Shown: in pieces, positions 61,181 through 64,000 of the stretch
How positions within the stretch are numbered: position 1 is the first letter of the stretch
Layout of the letters: every line of letters begins with the position of its first letter
The notes under the pieces: generated by a model
Seen by the model: the letters and a program-made list of their open reading frames with translations, nothing else
Told to the model about the DNA's origin: nothing
The model's database searches: none
Translations under genes and position numbers: made by a program
NCBI RefSeq assembly: GCF_000281045.1
Contig: NW_008246068.1
Coordinates: 1,697,029-1,761,028, forward strand
Origin: Saprolegnia diclina VS20
Taxonomy: Eukaryota > Oomycota > Saprolegniomycetes > Saprolegniales > Saprolegniaceae
Length of the DNA: 64,000 nucleotides
Direction of reading: 5' to 3'

Positions 61181-62254
61181 AACTGCGAGGACCTCATGCC
61201 CGAGTACCTCTCGTTCGTCAAGGGTGTGGTCGACTCGGAAGACTTGCCGCTTAACATCTCGCGTGAGACGCTCCAGCAGAACAAGATCCTCCGCGTTATC
61301 AAGAAGAACCTCGTCAAGAAGTGCTTGGACATGTTCAACGAGCTCGCCGAAGACGCCGAGAAGTACAAGAAGTTCTACGAGGCCTTCTCGAAGAACCTCA
61401 AGCTCGGCATCCACGAAGACTCGACCAACCGCACCAAGATTGCCAAGCTCTTGCGCTACCACTCGACCAAGTCGGGCGAGGACCTCACGTCGCTCGACGA
61501 CTACATCTCGCGCATGCCCGAGAACCAGCCCGGCATTTACTACGTGACGGGCGAGTCGAAGAAGTCGGTCGAGAACTCGCCGTTCATTGAGAAGCTCAAG
61601 AAGAAGGGCTATGAAGTCCTCTTCATGGTCGACCCCATCGACGAGTACGCTGTCCAGCAGCTCAAGGACTACGAGGGCAAGAAGCTCATCTGCGCCACGA
61701 AGGAAGGCCTCGACATGTCCGAGTCAGAGGATGAGAAGAAGTCGTTCGAGGAGGCCAAGGCCGCCACGGAGGGCCTCTGCAAGCTCATGAAGGAAGTGCT
61801 TGACGAGAAGGTCGAGAAGGTCCAGATCTCGAACCGCATTGTCGAGTCGCCTTGCGTGCTCGTCACGGGCGAGTACGGCTGGTCGGCCAACATGGAGCGC
61901 ATCATGAAGGCGCAGGCCCTCCGCGACTCGTCGACCTCGTCGTACATGTCGTCGAAGAAGACGATGGAGATCAACCCGTTGCACCCGATCATCAAGTCGC
62001 TCCGCGAGAAGGCTGATGTTGACAAGAGCGACAAGACGGTCAAGGACCTCATCTGGCTCCTCTACGATACGTCGCTCCTCACCTCGGGCTTCTCGCTCGA
62101 CGAGCCCACGACGTTTGCCAACCGCATCCACCGCCTCATCAAGCTCGGCCTCAGCATCGACGACGATGACGTTGTCGACGAGAACCTCGATGACCTCCCG
62201 CCGCTCGAGGGCGACGATGGCATGGAGGAGTCGACGATGGAGGAAGTCGACTAA
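60137..62254 (+). CDS. HSP90: cytosolic HSP90 chaperone
   Basis: Single exon of 705 aa with no intron, common for heat-inducible genes. The GHKL ATPase domain has [36 protein letters not shown] and [16 protein letters not shown] charged linker ([25 protein letters not shown]) follows, then the middle domain with [16 protein letters not shown] and the dimerisation domain. The C-terminus is MEEVD, which binds TPR co-chaperones and marks the cytosolic form. Start context ACCACCATGG. Heat-shock elements lie upstream. Length matches fungal and animal cytosolic HSP90. Confidence 0.98.
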
Positions 62255-62331
62255 ATGTCTTCTCGCACATAACTTGTAATGCCAACTGCATGAACATCTT
62301 CGTACATTTATCTACGTTGCTCAGTTGAGAA

Positions 62332-63791
62332 TCAAAAGGTCTTTTCGTGCCCCGGGGCACAAAGGACAATGCAGTCGGTGCCGTGGAGCTCCTTGAAGTT
62401 GACCATGAGCCGCGGGTTGGTCGGGTCGAGCAAGCGCGCCTTTTGGATGTCGGCGGCGGCCTCGGCGTGTCGCCCGAGCGCCTTGTATGCGAAGCCGCGC
62501 CGGAAGGCCGCGTGGGCGTTGGTCGGATTCCGCTTGAGGACGTGCGAGAAGTCGTCGATGGCCTCTTCGTAGTAGCGCTCGAGCTGCAGCGCCTTGCCGC
62601 GTTCGTGGAAGTAGACGAGCTGCTCGTCTTGCGCCTAGTTGATAGTCTCTCGATACATTGATACGATTGCAGTGTCTGTGGATACCGTCGCAATCGCGTC
62701 GGTGAAGCTCTCGATCGCGTCCATGCAGCGCTCGATCGACGCGTACGCGAGGCCAATGTAATAGTGACTAAAAGTATCAAGATTGTATCAAGAGTATCCA
62801 GAGACGAGCCAGGCGGACATTTCCGAGAGGTACGAGATGCTGGGGGCGTGCGCCAGCGCCGATCGCAGCTGCACGATGGCCTCGGGGAACTGAAGCCGGT
62901 GGAAGAGGACCATGCCGGCGTGGAAGAGAAGCCGCGGGTCCGTCGGCGCGAGCTTGAGCCCGACAACCAGGTCCAGATGGGCCTTCTGGTACTCGCAGCA
63001 CTCGAGGTAGCAGATCGCGCGGTGCAGCCGGAAGCTCGGTTCGCGCTTGTTGAGCTCGACGCAGCTCTGTTCCGCCATCGCTCCCTTGAACGACGTTCGA
63101 GAAGAAGAAGGGCTCGTACCGAGAGGTCGGCGATCGCGAGCTCGTACAGCCCAAGCCCACGGTGGGCGAGTCCCCGTGCATTGTATATGCCTGGGCCGGA
63201 CGCGCCAAAGGTCAGCGCCAGCGAGAGGTCGGCGACCGCCGCGTCGAAGTGACTCAGCCGTAAATGGCTCTCGCCGCGGTGGTAGACGTGGAGTGCGTCG
63301 GGCGATGGCGCGACCGCTATCGCACTCGAGTAGTCCTACAGACCACGTCTCGCTGACTACTCTTAGTTATGATACAGTAGTAAAGCGCACCTCGATCGCG
63401 AGCTCGTGCAGTCCAATGTCTTGAAACAAGAGCGCGCGGGCGGCAAGAAAGGCCGGCTCCGTCGGCAGGTCGTGGATGGCCGCTGTGAACGTTGCGACCG
63501 CGGCCTCGTGCTGGTGGTTTTCGTGCTGCAGTAGGCCAATGTGGTACTTGGAGGCCACCTACGAATCGCAGACAGGATATTTTCACAAAAACTCGATCCA
63601 AAAAGCAAAATTTGTACGTGCGCCGGGTCAAGCTGCAGCGCCATGTCGAGAAAGTGCTGCGTCTGCTGCGGGTGCCGCTTGAGATGCATGACCATGGCTT
63701 TCCCAAAGAGATACCGCGGCGACTCGGGCACGATACTGCACGCCATGTCCATGTCGGCCAGCGCCGCTTCCAGCTGCTCGAATATGCTCAT
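62332..63791 (-). CDS. tetratricopeptide-repeat protein (TTC6-like)
   Basis: Six exons: 63791-63618, 63558-63391, 63335-63120, 63084-62834, 62767-62686 and 62634-62332; 397 aa from this start. About ten TPR motifs run the length of the chain (for example PRYLFGKAMVMHLKRHP, EPAFLAARALLFQDIGLHEL, GIYNARGLAHRGLGLYELA, PRLLFHAGMVLFHRLQFPEA, AHAAFRRGFAYKALGRHAEA). The tail GTDCIVLCAPGHEKTF resembles TTC6-type ends. Coding may extend upstream of 63791. It converges on HSP90 with 77 bp between stops. The intron 62834-62767 and the next carry repeated TATCAAG/GATAC strings. Confidence 0.75.
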
Positions 63792-63900
63792 CGCACCGGT
63801 GGTCGTCGCTGGCGCCTCAGCCGTCGTGCTGTTGCTGCTGGTTTTGGGTCCATTTCTAGCTCAAATGTGAGCGTGGACGATCCTATGTGGGTGGCATTTG

Positions 63901-64000
63901 CTACCGGTCCTCGGACGACTCGAGCTCGGAGCGCAGAAGGAGATCGTGGGCGAGCTGGTTGGCGGTCTCTTGCGCCGAAATCTCTTCAAGGCCGACCGCG
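63901..64000 (-). CDS. 3' end of an unknown gene, cut by the window edge
   Basis: The minus-strand frame from the window edge to TAG at 63901-63903 reads AVGLEEISAQETANQLAHDL... ending ELESSEDR. It is acidic and helical, with no repeat or stop, and is typical of a protein C-terminus. Too short to identify. Confidence 0.4.
   Translation of the reverse strand, partial: AVGLEEISAQETANQLAHDLLLRSELESSEDR

Noticed and set aside
60095-61462. 455-residue minus-strand open frame
   Set aside because: Antisense shadow of HSP90, with low-complexity Leu/Val/Arg/Glu runs and no domain.
62332-63791. TPR protein as a dedicated HSP90 co-chaperone because of adjacency
   Set aside because: Adjacency is convergent and gene order in oomycetes is not operon-like. 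The dicarboxylate-clamp residues for MEEVD binding could not be identified.

Overview
The window is nuclear DNA of an oomycete, most likely of the Saprolegniales type. The evidence is GC-rich, tightly packed genes on both strands, very short introns (about 35 to 80 nt, mostly GT...TAG), oomycete-style secreted EGF-like and cysteine-repeat proteins, and eukaryote-only genes (HSP90, MCM8, UBR and HECT ubiquitin ligases, U6 snRNA). The genus cannot be fixed from the sequence alone. Two runs of N (22848-23267 and 47095-47242) are assembly gaps. Most genes are multi-exon. Exon borders below were traced by hand from GT/AG signals, reading phase and family similarity, and they keep frame throughout each gene.

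Layout, 1-22 kb: NAA40, a complex I B14.7-like subunit, a secreted EGF-repeat protein and NAA10. Next come two paralogous UBR1-like N-recognins placed head to head (3910-9132 minus, 12285-17599 plus) around WRAP53/TCAB1 and RBMX2. A RING protein, the TECR enoyl reductase, an ABHD13-like hydrolase and an HMCES/SRAP DNA-repair protein follow.

22-40 kb: a U6 snRNA, a soluble fumarate reductase, uracil phosphoribosyltransferase, a class II histone deacetylase with an N-terminal zinc finger, the AAA ATPase FIGNL1, a protein with three endosulfine motifs, a PH-like protein, thiamine-phosphate synthase, a secreted cysteine-repeat protein, an unknown protein, a globin-like protein and an ER-type hexose-6-phosphate dehydrogenase.

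40-64 kb: a UBE3B/C-like HECT ligase, two PLAC8 proteins, a CPSF30-like protein that combines CCCH fingers, YTH, DCD and KH domains, two acyl-CoA thioesterases, MCM8, two ankyrin-type proteins, HSP90 with heat-shock elements, a TPR protein and the 3' end of one more gene.

The genes do not form one pathway. Themes are protein quality control (UBR pair, HECT, RING, HSP90, N-terminal acetyltransferases), genome maintenance (HMCES, FIGNL1, MCM8, WRAP53) and RNA processing (CPSF30-YTH, RBMX2, U6). Local tandem or inverted duplication produced four paralog pairs (UBR, PLAC8, thioesterase, ankyrin). The most unusual items are the CCCH-YTH-DCD-KH protein, the triple endosulfine protein, and a palindromic element GGCAnnTGCC(GAA) found upstream of several unrelated genes.
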